DNA of 64,000 nucleotides from Litsea cubeba (GCA_012931725.1 CM022944.1:12580831-12644830), one strand, 5' to 3'. Shown: positions 25,055 to 36,767, counted from the stretch's first letter. The notes: generated by a model from the sequence alone, not told the origin. Numbers and translations are program-made.

Positions 25055-26400
25055 GGTTGTGTTTAAGCCTTAATACAGGCTAAGGTCCCAAATCAAATTT
25101 CGCTATGGTTTCAATTCCAATTAATTAATCTAGAAGATTAACCTACGTCTAAAATTCAATCAACCACAATAGAGACAGGAGGCACGAGATTTTTTACGTA
25201 GAAAACCCTATACGGGAAAAACCACAGTTCTTTTCGTCTAGACCACAGACAAGCCAAGCACTACAATAAAAAAAGGTTCAAAAAACACTCACAAAATCTT
25301 TCCCCAGTTGGAACTCAACCTAAGGACCATGATGGACTTGCCGATGACTCGCCGTTCACCTTCATCGTGCTTGAAATCACCACCTTGAATGACTCTTCTG
25401 TTGGCATTTGTGATGGGGCCTACTTGTGTTTACATGTGGGTGGACCCCACTCACAAAGATACACCCCTCACAAGGAGTCTCATGGTGATATGGATAAGAA
25501 TAGCCTGAGTTTTATCCAACTCTCTATCTCTTTATCATATCTACACTCAAATTCAAATTGAGAGATATTGATCTAATTATTTATCCTAATCATCTCTCAA
25601 TTCGAATTTGAATAAAGATCTTATCACCCATTAGCCTAAGGGCTAGATATATAGACAAGAGAGATATCAGTTGGGACAACTTTCAACAATTCATATTCCT
25701 TCCACTAGATCTACAATTCTCCATCATCATCTTCTACATCCAGGGAATTTTTCATTGTCCTTGGATCTTGAAAAGTGAATCATACATGACTGATTTCTCG
25801 TAGACAGTCACAGATCTCCACGCCAGTGCCTGATTCAAGCCGACGCTGTCCTTATCGTGTTTGTAGCAACCAGATTTTATAGATCCGTACTTTCGCTGCA
25901 TTTACTACCTTCATCTTCAAGGTGCTTCAGAGAACGAGATAGATAGAATCTCTTTCAGCGCAACACTCTTGCACAATAACAACCCAAAATCTCTCAAAGA
26001 AGAACTTGATTGAATGAATAGGAGAGAGATACAATTTAGGGTTGCAAGAGTGTCTATTTATAGGCCAAAGGGCATGCAAGGGTAACTCACTTCGAGTGGA
26101 ATTAAGAATGAAAGCTAGAGCAAAACTCGAAAAGAAAATTCCAGTTCGCGCAAAAAAAATCAACGAGGGTTGCTCGAGCGAGGACCCTCGCTGTCTTACA
26201 AGTCAACATGCCTACAAGGCTCGCTCGAGCGAGCCAGCCCTGTGGCTTAGGGTTGCCCTGTGCACCGTATATTTTCATTGTCTTCTGCATCCTTCAGTCT
26301 TCAATGAAAAGCTCCATCACGGTCCATATCTAAGATTTAAAAAAATTACAACTCAATTTGAACTTGAGTTTTATTCCAAAACCTAATGTTACAGTTACAC
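25055..26400 (-). mobile_element. LTR fragment of the family seen again at 31331-32186
   Basis: Both copies share, in order, AATCAACCA.A..GAGACA, GTAGAAAACCCTA, CAA.CCAAGCACTA, CACCTTGAA and a CTCGAGCG-containing stretch. The minus orientation is inferred from the better-preserved copy. It is interrupted by a solo LTR at 25399-25913. Exact ends are uncertain. Confidence 0.6.
25399..25913. mobile_element. Solo LTR, 515 bp, nested, 5-bp TSD
   Basis: It starts TGTTGGCATTTG and ends TACTACCTTCA (TG...CA). It is flanked by an exact TCTTC at 25394-25398 and 25914-25918. The related copy at 31331-32186 is uninterrupted at this point (CACCTTGAA then CCTTCAAGGTG), which confirms the insertion. Confidence 0.88.
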
Positions 26401-26426
26401 TATCCTCTTATGATGATCAGTGTGCA

Positions 26427-27091
26427 GGGTTCATAAAAGAACATCTCTTACGTGAGCGTGGTCCATATGACAAAGATACAATACTCATGAGATAAGAAAC
26501 CTCCATCAAGACTTTATATACTTCATGTCTTATAGAATTGGAAGCTGCTTCGCGTGAAATAAGTTTGTGGCAAGTGGAAGGTAATATTTGTCATTTTAGT
26601 TGTCAAATGATACAACGTCAATCATAAAAATAAGTTAAAAAACTAGAATAACTATGGACTTATATACTAAAATTGATGCACTTTCATGAAAATTTTATAT
26701 TTATTTACCTTATTTTTATAAAAGAAATATTGATCCATCACACTCATAGTTGAGTGATGTTCGCACTTATAAGTTTCACACACACGTTTAAGGATTGAGC
26801 TTTGATTTCTCAAGTTGAAAGTGTCATTCCTCACCGGTTGCCCAACATAACAAAAAGGAAAAAAATAAGTAAATATTAATATTTTAGGCAATTTATCTTA
26901 ATCATGGTCCATTTGGCTACTTAGCGTGTGGACCACTATAGCATGTTTCCACATGTAGATAATTAGAATGTTGGCATGTCGACTTCTTTTGCCACCTTTT
27001 TTTGGGAGGTCCATCTGTAGGCTAATCATGGGTTGGATACCATTTCTAGAGTATGGGACCCACTAGGAACCGCTATCAATGTCTGATAATT
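26427..27091. repeat. Left arm of a large inverted repeat
   Basis: It is a diverged reverse complement of 32965-34390. Shared landmarks: ACATCTCTTACG, GGTCCATATG, AAGATACAATACT, CATGTCTTATAGAATTG, GCACTTTCATGAAAATTTTA, GGCAATTTATCTTAAT, AACCCATGATTAGCCTACAG and TATCAATGTCTGATAATT. Confidence 0.85.
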
Positions 27092-27697
27092 ACTGCTAGG
27101 CATGGGTTGTCCAATTCCGTCCTGGATAATGAACGAGCCTATCTGGGGTTATCCAATCCAGGCCCCTAAATTGAGAGGGTCTATGTCAAATCCCATCCAG
27201 TGCGGAGTCGGTCGAGCCTAGGCTTTAGCATTCTAATCAATGGAGACGTCTTTTTTTTTCTTAATGGGTGAAGCTCTGTTAATAAAGATGATAATGATGG
27301 CCAGACAAGGGGTGAACCAAATTTCAACTTGATCAAATTTCAAAAGGTCTAGATACTAGATAGTATATATTAAGTCTTCAAACTGAAGGGTGATACATTT
27401 ATCAAAATCTTCAAACCTAAACTCAATAGTGGATCTAGTCCAAGTATCAAATTGAGTCCACTGCCAGTTCATGGTTAGAAGAAGTATTAATAGAGGATTG
27501 GGAGCTCAAATATGCCCCCATTTGAGTTGCAGTTCATTTAAGTCTCATGACCAATGGCCCTTATGGGATTAATTTAGTATACAAAGACAATTCCACATAG
27601 GCATTCTATAAGTTTCCTCATTAATCAGACATAATACTAACAATTCCATATAGACATTATATATGTTTTCTTAGTAATCAGGCGCAAGAATTACAAC

Positions 27698-27962
27698 CTG
27701 AGCAGAAAAACCCATGCCATCTCCTTTCAAGACCGCCAATGCCCCCGAGATATCGGAATCAATTCCAATCACATATTCACCTAAGCAGTGTTGTCTGCCT
27801 CCTTGCCATTGAAGCCCGGATGACTCCAATTCTCCGTAATGGGGCAAGACAGAGTCCAGTCAGTTCTCCTTGAGCTGAGAGTCATAAACCATAACCCCAA
27901 CATTAACCCTAATCCTCTTTCTTGCAGCTTCTGCCGAGTAACACCAAATGGGTACTTCCCAA
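27698..27962 (-). pseudogene. Fragment resembling chloroplast Holliday-junction resolvase MOC1 exon
   Basis: One minus-strand frame gives AEAARKRIRVNVGVMV, YDSQLKEN-stop-LDSVLP and then GEYVIGIDSDISGALAVLKG. The last is the RuvC-like first strand with its catalytic Asp, as in plant MOC1. It ends at a donor-like CAG followed by GTTGTA. The TGA at 27860-27862 looks like a Trp codon changed to a stop. No other MOC1 exon was found nearby, so it is a dead fragment. Identification is from memory of the family. Confidence 0.5.
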
Positions 27963-29520
27963 ATCAACAGAGGATGTACAGTAACACCTGAAATTGGTGG
28001 GAGGGGAGAGGGTTTTTTATGAAGTGGGAAGGGATTGAATTCATGGGAAATGGTGAGGGGAAAAGATATTTTGGAGGGTTCCCATTGAAATATACAAAAA
28101 TTAATAAAATAACATTGCGGGCTGGTTGGGTTGGGCTGGGCATGCTCTGCCCATTCTCAGCCTCATTTTCGCTAGGCTTTCAAATAATTGTCTAAGCCTA
28201 GCCCGCTGGGTTCAAATTTTTTTAAAAGACCTTTGTTTTCGGGCTTGGGACAGGCTGAGCCGGGTACCCATTTCATCGGGCTAAGTTGACAAGCCTAGGT
28301 CCGAACCATTCGACCATGAATATCACTCTATTTGGGATTAAATTTGGGGAAAAAGGAAAAAAGGAAAGTGAGAGCTTCTAGGTGCTGGATCACCAATAGG
28401 TGGGCCTCACTGCTAGCCCCATTCATTTAATCATAGTAGTTTTTTTGCCCCCGCAAGGGGCTGAGACCCATGAGAGAGCCCACTCAAGTGGAAAAAAGCA
28501 CAAGCAGAAAGAGAACTCACACATGCAGGAAAAGAAACCACAGACGTGCAAAGAGGGCAGCATATCCATAAATTGAACCATGGCATTTAATTGAGAGACA
28601 GTGCTACCCCTAGTTCTCAATCCTAGTAATAGTTAGGGCTATCAGTATCATGAGATTTCAAAATAGACGGCTATGATCATCCACATACTATTGGATTCGA
28701 CCATTTCCAAATGGGGATAAGAGTTTTTATTTTTATTTTTTATTTTTGCTAACGGAGGGTTTCCAACCCTTTGGGCTGGAGTAATCCCTCCGGGGCCAGA
28801 GAGAAGCTGGGTAAAACCCCTGTGGCCCCAGGTGGTAGCACAAGTAGACTCAACTTTCAGTTCTTGAAGAGTGGGGAACCAGAGGTCGATACCAAGACTT
28901 CTAACTCCGAAAGAAGGAGGAACTGTGGTCCTAATCACTCGGCCAACACCTTAGAGATAGAGTGATAGAGACTCTAGCCTCTAAAGACATTTATCTAAGT
29001 TATTCAGCCCTCTTGCAATGTGTCCACAGGGTAAATTCGTAGGAGATCCAAGCCTCTAATTAAGCGGACCCCACCTTACATGTATTAGAAGCAGCAAGCA
29101 AATCGGGCAGTACTGACTACTGAAGAATCAGAAGCCTAATCGATCAAGCTTATTATTTAGGCCCAAATCCAGCCCAGCCCGTACGGGTCAGGTCATATAA
29201 CTTAGAAGTTTGAAGAAATTGGCCAATGCCTCATCCATTTAATTAAATGGGCTAAAAGTAAACTAAATTCTGATCCATGTGAATAGAAACTTAGACCAAT
29301 TGAAGCCCAAAGCGGGCTAGACATGCCCTGAAAATTGTATCCGCATATTACAGCCAAAAAATTGGTACACCCAAGCAGCCACGGGCATTAAATTTTAACT
29401 CCAATTAGAGTGATAAATGCTTTTAGCTTTCATCTAGAAAGTATAATTACATGTTTCATGCATATCAGTCTAATGGTGTTTATCCCCCAATTACAATAGA
29501 TCTAGACCGGTGCTTATATA

Positions 29521-29710
29521 TAAAGGCACATATTCTAGGGTGGTTTAGAAACTCTACTCTTATTAATAAGAGCTAATTATATTAAAGTCTAAATTAAAAA
29601 ATTAAGTTATTAATATAAAGGCACATATTCTAGGGTGGTTTAGAAACTCTACTCTTATTAATAAGAGCTAATTATATTAAAGTCTAAATTAAAAACTTAA
29701 GTTATTAATT
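29521..29710. repeat. 95-bp exact-type tandem duplication
   Basis: TAAAGGCACATATTCTAGGG starts at 29521 and again at 29616. The two copies are almost identical, so the duplication is recent. Confidence 0.93.
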
Positions 29711-29896
29711 TCTAACTTACACCTATTCTATTTGATAAAATAAAAAAAAAATTCATAAAGTAATTGAAGCCCAACTTTAGGAATTGTGGTAATTGGGGCC
29801 AACCTTTTAAAATTATAATATATAACATCATTTTAAAAATCCTATGAGATTGTTTCCATTCAAAACACTTATAAATATATCCTATACAATTTTTAT

Positions 29897-29900
<4 letters not shown>

Positions 29901-29932
<32 letters not shown>
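29901..29932. repeat. AG microsatellite
   Basis: Sixteen uninterrupted AG dinucleotides. Confidence 0.95.
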
Positions 29933-29935
<3 letters not shown>

Positions 29936-30084
29936 TTAATGGTTGTTCCATCACCCATGGACCATAGCTTCACCTGGATAGCCTTGTGACCTACTATCCA
30001 TCAGATTGAGGTTAGGCAGTTGTACATGTCGTCGATACAGTGCCCCAATCAAGTGGGAAGGAAGCTGGCACACAGGGAAAGGAG

Positions 30085-30696
30085 TGTTGGGGATGTGCAA
30101 CCAAAGTCCCACATCGGCTAGAATTGGGAAAGATCATGGGCATATAAGTTGGACGAAGTACTCTATTGATATGAGGCCTTTTGGGTAGAACCCAAGAACA
30201 AATCCATGAGGGCTTAGGCCCAAAGTGGACAATATCATATCAATGTGGAGTTTGTGATGGTCCACTGTCCCAACAAGTGGTATCAGAGCCCAGGCCCAGA
30301 CTTAGCCCGGAGAATCCTCATATTGCCAAACAAAAGGTGGTGGGCCCAGTGATGCGCAGGAAAAGCGCAGTACTCACGATTGGTGGATCCGTGGTGAAGC
30401 TCTCGAGTTGGCTCTTCTCGATGGAGCGGACGGATGGATGATCGTTTGAGGGGAGGCCCGGTAAAAATATCCAAAGAGATATGGTCCTTTGTTTGAGGGG
30501 AGGATTGTTGGGGATGTGCAACCAAAGTCCCACATCGGCTAGAATTGGGAAAGATCATGGGCATATAAGTTGGACGAAGTACTCCATTGATAAGAGGCCT
30601 TTTGGGTAGAACCCAAGAACAAATCCATGAGGGCTTAGGCCCAAAGTGGACAATATCATATCAATGTGGAGTTTGTGATGGTCCACTGTCCCAACA
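30085..30696 (+). mobile_element. Complete TRIM retrotransposon, 612 bp
   Basis: Two 191-bp LTRs (30085-30275 and 30506-30696) both start TGTTGGGGATG and end GTCCCAACA, differing at about two positions. The exact 5-bp duplication AGGAG lies at 30080-30084 and 30697-30701. Two bases after the 5' LTR comes TGGTATCAGAGCC (30278-30290), the primer site complementary to initiator Met-tRNA. A purine tract, GAGGGGAGGA, precedes the 3' LTR. The interior is only 230 bp and non-coding, so movement must depend on another element. Confidence 0.95.
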
Positions 30697-30699
30697 AGG

Positions 30700-31330
30700 A
30701 GCTCGCACAAACAGAAAGAGATGACGTATCCGGAATTCGAACCTCGGTAACCAAGTAAGAACTAACCGCTCTTTACCTCTCAAATAAGGAGCCATTCTTC
30801 TATTTCTACCCCTTTGAAAGGCTCACTGGAAATGATCATTAAAAAAAATTGTACATGAATCGAAAATGATAGAAATTTTCATTCACATACGTGTAAGATA
30901 TTGATTCTACGTATTGTCTGAGATTACATATCAGTCCCCTGGTCCTTGGTCCAACACCTTGTTTGTTCTGATGAAAGCTGACCCGTTTTATCTGGGTTCA
31001 ACAATCCAGATCCATGCATGTTCAGATCTGATGGCCCTCTAATGGAGACTCATCTTCAACACAAGGACATAGTCATTATAGGATCTTACACCCCCATTGA
31101 GCTACCACTTATCTCAAAATCAATTGGTGATAGGAAACGGCACAACAATAGTTTTCTGGTGAGGGCGACGGTTTGACCACAATTATAACCGCTCAGGAGC
31201 GAGGAGCGATGGTGGATATTGACCTCAACGATCCCACCCTTAACGACACACCCGCCCGACTCCTACTGCGAACTCGCGAAATACATGTCCCGTGACTCGA
31301 ACACCCGGCCAACCTGGCTCTGATACCAAT
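30700..31330 (-). mobile_element. Remnant internal region of a minus-oriented LTR retrotransposon with PBS
   Basis: The reverse complement of TGGTATCAGAGCCAGG lies at about 31313-31328, two bases from an LTR edge, as a primer-binding site should be. The sequence to the left carries no intact gag or pol. The exact left limit is unclear. Confidence 0.6.
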
Positions 31331-32186
31331 TGAAAAAACGGCTTAACACAGGCTTAGGTCTCAATCTAACAAATTTCCAAACCACATGATTAATCTAGAA
31401 ATTAATCCTAATTTAAATTAAAAGCAATCAACCATAAAGAGACAATGACGCACGATATATATGTAGAAAACCCTACTCAGGCAAAAACCACGGGCGTTAT
31501 CGGCAAGACCAACAGACAACCAAGCACTAAATATATTGAAAGTTACAAGAAAGAACTCACAACCATTTTCCAGTTGCAACTCAATCTAAGGACTGCGCTA
31601 TCTTGCCGACTACTTGCCGTACACCTTTACCGTGCTTGAAACAAACACCTTGAACCCACCTTCAAGGTGTCTCTAGCTCAGAAGAGTAGATGGAATAAGA
31701 AACCAAAACTTAATCTTCAAAACAGCAACTATAAGCCTTGGGGGATGGTGGATCTCTCACAAATATTCTCTAGGGTTTTGTTTTGAAGAGAAGTGCTTTA
31801 TATTAGAGAGAGAATGGCTATTTATAAGCCTTGGTTTGTGCCTCAAGAGTTTTGATATGATTAGAGTTCAACTAGTCATCTTGAAAGAAAATAGGAAGTA
31901 GTTTTTGGATGGGTTTTCAACTTCACGCACATATCCGTTCGAGCAGCCAAGAATCTGTCTTCAGAATTCAAGCTTCAGGTTCCACAGCTCAAGCGGCCAA
32001 GGAAATAGAAAGAGCGATTGAGCTTTCTGTGAGGGTCCGCTCGAGCGGGTGTGATGTTCGCTCAAGCGACCACAACAGAACTTTGTTTTCTTGGAAATTC
32101 CTAAACATCTTGGGGAGTCCATTCTATAAAAATTACATATCATATAAAAATTCGGTTTTGTCCGATTCCTAATGAATTAGCCAACA
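31331..32186 (-). mobile_element. LTR of a minus-oriented retrotransposon, about 856 bp
   Basis: On the plus strand it starts TGAAAAAACGGCTTAACACAGG and ends GCCAACA, so TG...CA on the minus strand. It abuts the primer-binding site at 31313-31328. It is homologous to 25055-26400. Confidence 0.65.
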
Positions 32187-33252
32187 CTCGTAAATCCTTA
32201 CAAACATCTTCGAATATTAATCCACAATGGCCTCCTCCATTTCGGGATCCAGTCTCAACTCATTGCAACTCATATCCATTTTTTTTTATGAGGTCGATAT
32301 CCTTGAGGTCTTTGACCCAACAAGATTAATCCCAGGGTGGCACTCGTTAAACTCACACAAACACATATTTGGCAAATTTGGAGCAAATCCATATACAAGA
32401 CATGAAAAGCAAATCCATACATTTCCACCAACTCCCACGTGGGTAACTTATCTCCAAAGTTAGATGTGGATCTTCGCTTTCATATTGATATTCAAACCAG
32501 GTGTCATAACCTGGACAATAAATGGGTCCTCCCGTTCAAAAAGCCATCAAGTATGGGACCCACCGTTTATCCATGTGAACTTTATCTGATCATATCCTTA
32601 TAAATTCCAAGTTACTTGAAGGAATTCCTCTACCTAACAAACTAACAGTTGATGTCTCAACCATCCTTGGGTCTTTGTTCTACATGGTGATTTGTGAATC
32701 ATATATATGGACCAATTGAAATTGTACGTGTGTTGAATGAGGTTGTTCACAGTGATATGAGTTATGAGTATCCCTACAATATTTAACACCAGTGATCTAA
32801 TATGGTTGTTTCCTTATTGTATCACTTTTATGCAATTCTATTATGTGTTAAGTGAAGTATAAATACAAATCTGAATTGGTCGAATGGTGCACCTTAAATT
32901 TGCAGCAATAAAGTTTTGGATTCCATAAATACAAACTTATTTTTCTTTTATATGACCTTTATCAATTATCAGACATTGATAGTTGTTCCTTGTGGGTCCC
33001 ATAATCTAGAAATGGTATCCAACCCATGATTAGCCTACAGATGGACCACCCAAAACAGGTCACAAAAGAAGTCGACATACCAACATTCTAATTATCTACA
33101 CGTGGAAACATGCTTTAGTTGTCCACTTGCGAAGTGGACCATGCATGAATTAAGATAAATTGCCTAAAATATTAATATTTCTTTTTTATTTTCTTTTGCG
33201 ATGTTGGCGACTTGGAGGGAGTGATACTTTCAATGGATCTATATGTGGGTAT

Positions 33253-33998
33253 TAGGGTTGTACATGGATCGGATTGGGGTGCGGATTAAGCCAAATCTGT
33301 CACCAATCCGTGGCCGTTAAAAACCGATTCAATCCGATCTGTGAAGGACCGGATCGGATTGATTTAATCCGTTGAATCTAATTTTAAAGAAAGAGACCAA
33401 ACATATTGTAAAGAGCTTCAGCATACAAGCTAACAATCCACAAAACAAAATACAAATTACAAATATATTTTCTTTGTCCTGGAAGCTACCTAATTGATTA
33501 ATACAAAGAGCTATTTTTATCTACATTACAACCAAAGAGATCTAGGGTTTCATTTGTTATACTTATTTATAAAGTGAATTACATTTTGACCCCTGACGCT
33601 TTTTCTTTTATATATATATATATCTATATTTAGACCTATTAACTTATATTTATACCCCTTAACTTTTTTTATTTATATTTAATATCAACAAATCGGATCG
33701 GATTGAAGACGAGGATTGAAGGTGAAATCCGTCACCAATTCATTATTAACGGATTACAAGATTTTTAATCCGTCACTAATCCGTTTACCCTTCGGTTCGG
33801 TTAAAAATCCGCAGATCAGATCGGATTGGATCGGTTTTACAGATCGATGGATTTTTTGTGCACCCCTAGTGGGCATGTGTGTGAAACTAAGTGCCGGCAC
33901 CATCACCAATTCGTTTACCCTTCGGTTCGGTTTAAAATCCGCAGATCAGATTGGATTGGATCGGTTTTACAGATCGATGGACTTTTTGTGCACCCCTA
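33253..33998. mobile_element. hAT-like non-autonomous element, 746 bp, 8-bp TSD
   Basis: Ends are TAGGGTTGTACATGG at left and, on the minus strand, TAGGGGTGCACAAAAAG at right. They are flanked by an exact GTGGGTAT at 33245-33252 and 33999-34006; 8 bp is the hAT size. The interior has many GGATCGGATTGG-like motifs and no transposase. Its right end is tandemly duplicated. Confidence 0.82.
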
Positions 33999-34030
33999 GT
34001 GGGTATATGTGTGAAACTAAGTACCAGCAC
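33771..34030. repeat. 130-bp tandem duplication covering a transposon end and its flank
   Basis: 33771-33900 and 33901-34030 match over CCGTTTACCCTTCGGTTCGG-like, CACCCCTAGTGGG and GTGTGAAACTAAGT. Both copies include the element tip, target duplication and host flank. Confidence 0.88.
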
Positions 34031-34688
34031 TACTCGACTATGAGGTGTTCGTTTAATTATTATTTTTTAAAAATAAGTTAAATAAATATAAAATTTTCAT
34101 GAAAGTGCATCTATTTTAGTATATACACCCATAGTTATTCTACAATATTTTTTTTACTTATTTTTATGATAGGGTGACATTGTATCATTTGACAACAAAA
34201 AAGACAAAAATTACCTTCCCACTTGCGACGATGTTATTTCACACGAAAGCAACTTGCAATTCTATAAGACATGAAGAAGGATATAAAGACTTAGAGGTAT
34301 CTTATCTCATGATCAGTATTGTATCTTTGTTATAGATAATAGATGTATGATCCATATGGACCACCCTGTCGTAAGAGATGTTTTTTTTCCAGCTTGTATG
34401 AGAGACAAAATTCTAAAAGTCTCCCTCCCTTCTCGCACTATTATAATCTCCCTTCTCATGGAGCCAACAATCACATGTTAAAGTGCACGATCACTGACAC
34501 TGACGTGGAATGTTTCTATGTTTGAATGGTTCCCCTTAAAACCGAACAAACCGATGCTTCTTTTATTATTAACGCTACGAATTTCCTAGTCATATGTGAA
34601 TAAAATATTCTTTTGTAAGAAAGAAGTTTTTTTGGCTCAATGGGTAAAATAAGTAGAGCATGTGCAACCATGCGCAACAGTATAAACA

Positions 34689-35219
34689 TCTATATAATAT
34701 GGCACATCAGGTTTTGAATCCTGAGACATTTTAAGTCCTTGGATCTATATACATAAATTCAAGGGATATTTTGGACCTTTGGATTTAAGAGGGGAATGCA
34801 AAATGGGCAGCAAGATAGAGTTATTTACAGGTATTGTCATCCATTTTTCATTTAAAAGAAAATGGGCTAAAAGTTGGATAAATTTACAAGTTTTTGCCAT
34901 TCGCATCAAAAGCAAAAAGGGTCAGCAAGTTTGAGTTATTTACAGGTATTGTCATCCCTTCTTCGTTAAAAAAAAAAAGCACTACTTCATTGATGATGAG
35001 ATGGGACCAAGATAAGAAGATCAGATGAGCAAATTGGGTGAAAGATTTCATGAATGAATGAAATTATATCATTTGGCAATCAATTGGATTTCTTATTTTT
35101 TGTGGAATTCATTTTATAGTTGGACTTGCTTTCGAGACGCATGGAACCTAGGTTCGGTCGGTCTGAGGCATATCCAGGTCCGGTGGTGCGTCGTGCCTTC
35201 AGGCACGGGAAATTTCTAG
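34689..35219 (+). mobile_element. Non-autonomous Helitron, copy 1 of a tandem pair
   Basis: It starts TCTATATAATATGGC after an A and ends with hairpin CGTGCC-TTCA-GGCACG (35192-35207), then GGAAATTT and CTAG (35216-35219). These are the Helitron 5'-TC and 3' hairpin-CTRR hallmarks. The next copy begins at the following base. No Rep/helicase coding is present. Confidence 0.8.
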
Positions 35220-35749
35220 TCTATATAATATGGCAGCTCAGGTTTTAAATCCTGAGACATTTTAGACCCTTTGATCTATATATATAAATCCAAGGGATAT
35301 TTTGGTCCCTTTGATTTAAGAGGGGAATGCAAAAGGGGGCAGCAAGATAGAATTATTTACAGGTATTGCCATCCATTTTCATTTAAAAGAAAATGGGCTA
35401 AAAGTTCGAATAAATTTACAAGTTTTTGCCATCCCCATCAAAAGCAAAAAGGGCCAGCAAGTTTGAGTTATTTACATGTATTGTCATCCCTTCTTCATTT
35501 TTTTTTAAAAAAAAATACTACTTCATTGATGATGAGATGGGACCAAGATAAGAAGATGAGATGAGCAAATTGGGTGAAAGATTTCATGAATGAATGGAAT
35601 TATATCATTTGGCAATCAATTGGATTTTTTTATGGAATCCATTTTATGGTTGAACTTGCTTTCGAGACACATGGAACTTAGGTTCGGTCGGTCTGAGGCA
35701 TATCTAGGTCCGGTGGTGCGTCGTGCCTTCAGGCACGGAAAATTTATAG
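35220..35749 (+). mobile_element. Non-autonomous Helitron, copy 2, head-to-tail with copy 1
   Basis: Same start (TCTATATAATATGGC) and same hairpin (35722-35737). The terminus reads ATAG instead of CTAG, followed by T. The pair is therefore flanked by A (34688) and T (35750), matching Helitron insertion between A and T. The copies are 531 and 530 bp with scattered differences. Confidence 0.8.
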
Positions 35750-36767
35750 TATTAAAGAAAGCTGATCACCCATCTCGTTGTTAACCCGTGCTTTAATTTT
35801 ATCCAATACAATTTTTGAGTTGGACTACTTTGATACAATACATTTTAGTTTGTAGCACATTTTTTATTGACTTTTTAATATTTTCTCTCAATATCCATAT
35901 CAAGAAATATACATAATTTAGATTATTTTTCTATTTTTCTATTTTTCACACACATATATATTTTAATTTTTATTATTTTTACAAGTTATTTTGAAAAGTT
36001 TTGCTGAATTTCTGAAATATCAAAATATTTTATCTTAGAGGCTATACCGAAATGAAATTGACAACTACGTTCACATTCTTTAAAAATAGGGCGTCCACAC
36101 AATTTCTCCTATCAGAACCATTCCTATTGGAGCATTTTAGATGCACCAATAGAAATGGAATTCAAATGCTTCTGTTTTTTACTCTAGAGAAAGAGATATT
36201 TATGGTTGTTCCATCACCCATGGACCATAACTTCACCTAGCCGGCCTTGTGACCTGCTTGCTATCCATGTCGATACAGTGCAGCATGTAAGGTATGACTA
36301 TGAATCCAGCTAGCATGGACCAGACCTAGTCCATTGCCAGTTTTTTTGGACTCGTGTAGAGCCTTTGACCAATGTGCAAACTGCAACGGTTATCTAATTT
36401 TAACTGGAACCTCTTAGCTCATTCTAGGGGTCGGAATTGGTAAAGAGCCGGGGGTTGGTTTTTTTAAGTTAGTTTTATTTATTTATTTATTTATTATTTG
36501 TCCCCAGTGGATTGAGAGAACGATTCAGGTTGAATTTTATTTTATTTTATTATATTTTATTTTTGTGATGTGGGGCTATTGGATTGATTGTGATACTTCC
36601 ACTCGAGGGCCAAGGGATCGTGATTGTGTGACTAAAGTATTAACACCAATCAACCACGAGTGTGTTAACAAAAGATCGTGAATAATATATATGGGTACAA
36701 GTCATTTGCAACCCACTTGGTCCAACTCTGTAGTGAGAATTTGAGAAGCATAGGGTGAAGAGCACTG

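Larger units (their letters stand above)
32965..34390. repeat. Right arm of the large inverted repeat, interrupted by a hAT-like MITE
   Basis: Reverse-complement partner of 26427-27091. It is about twice as long because 33253-33998 and a 130-bp tandem copy are inserted in it. Left and right outer ends are 7.96 kb apart. Confidence 0.83.

Noticed and set aside
28740..28965. Possible tRNA-derived SINE with CACTCGGCCAACACC and GTCGATACC
   Set aside because: The A- and B-box matches are too weak and the spacing does not fit.
30181..30441. 86-codon open frame in the TRIM
   Set aside because: It starts inside the LTR and crosses the primer-binding site; TRIM interiors are non-coding.
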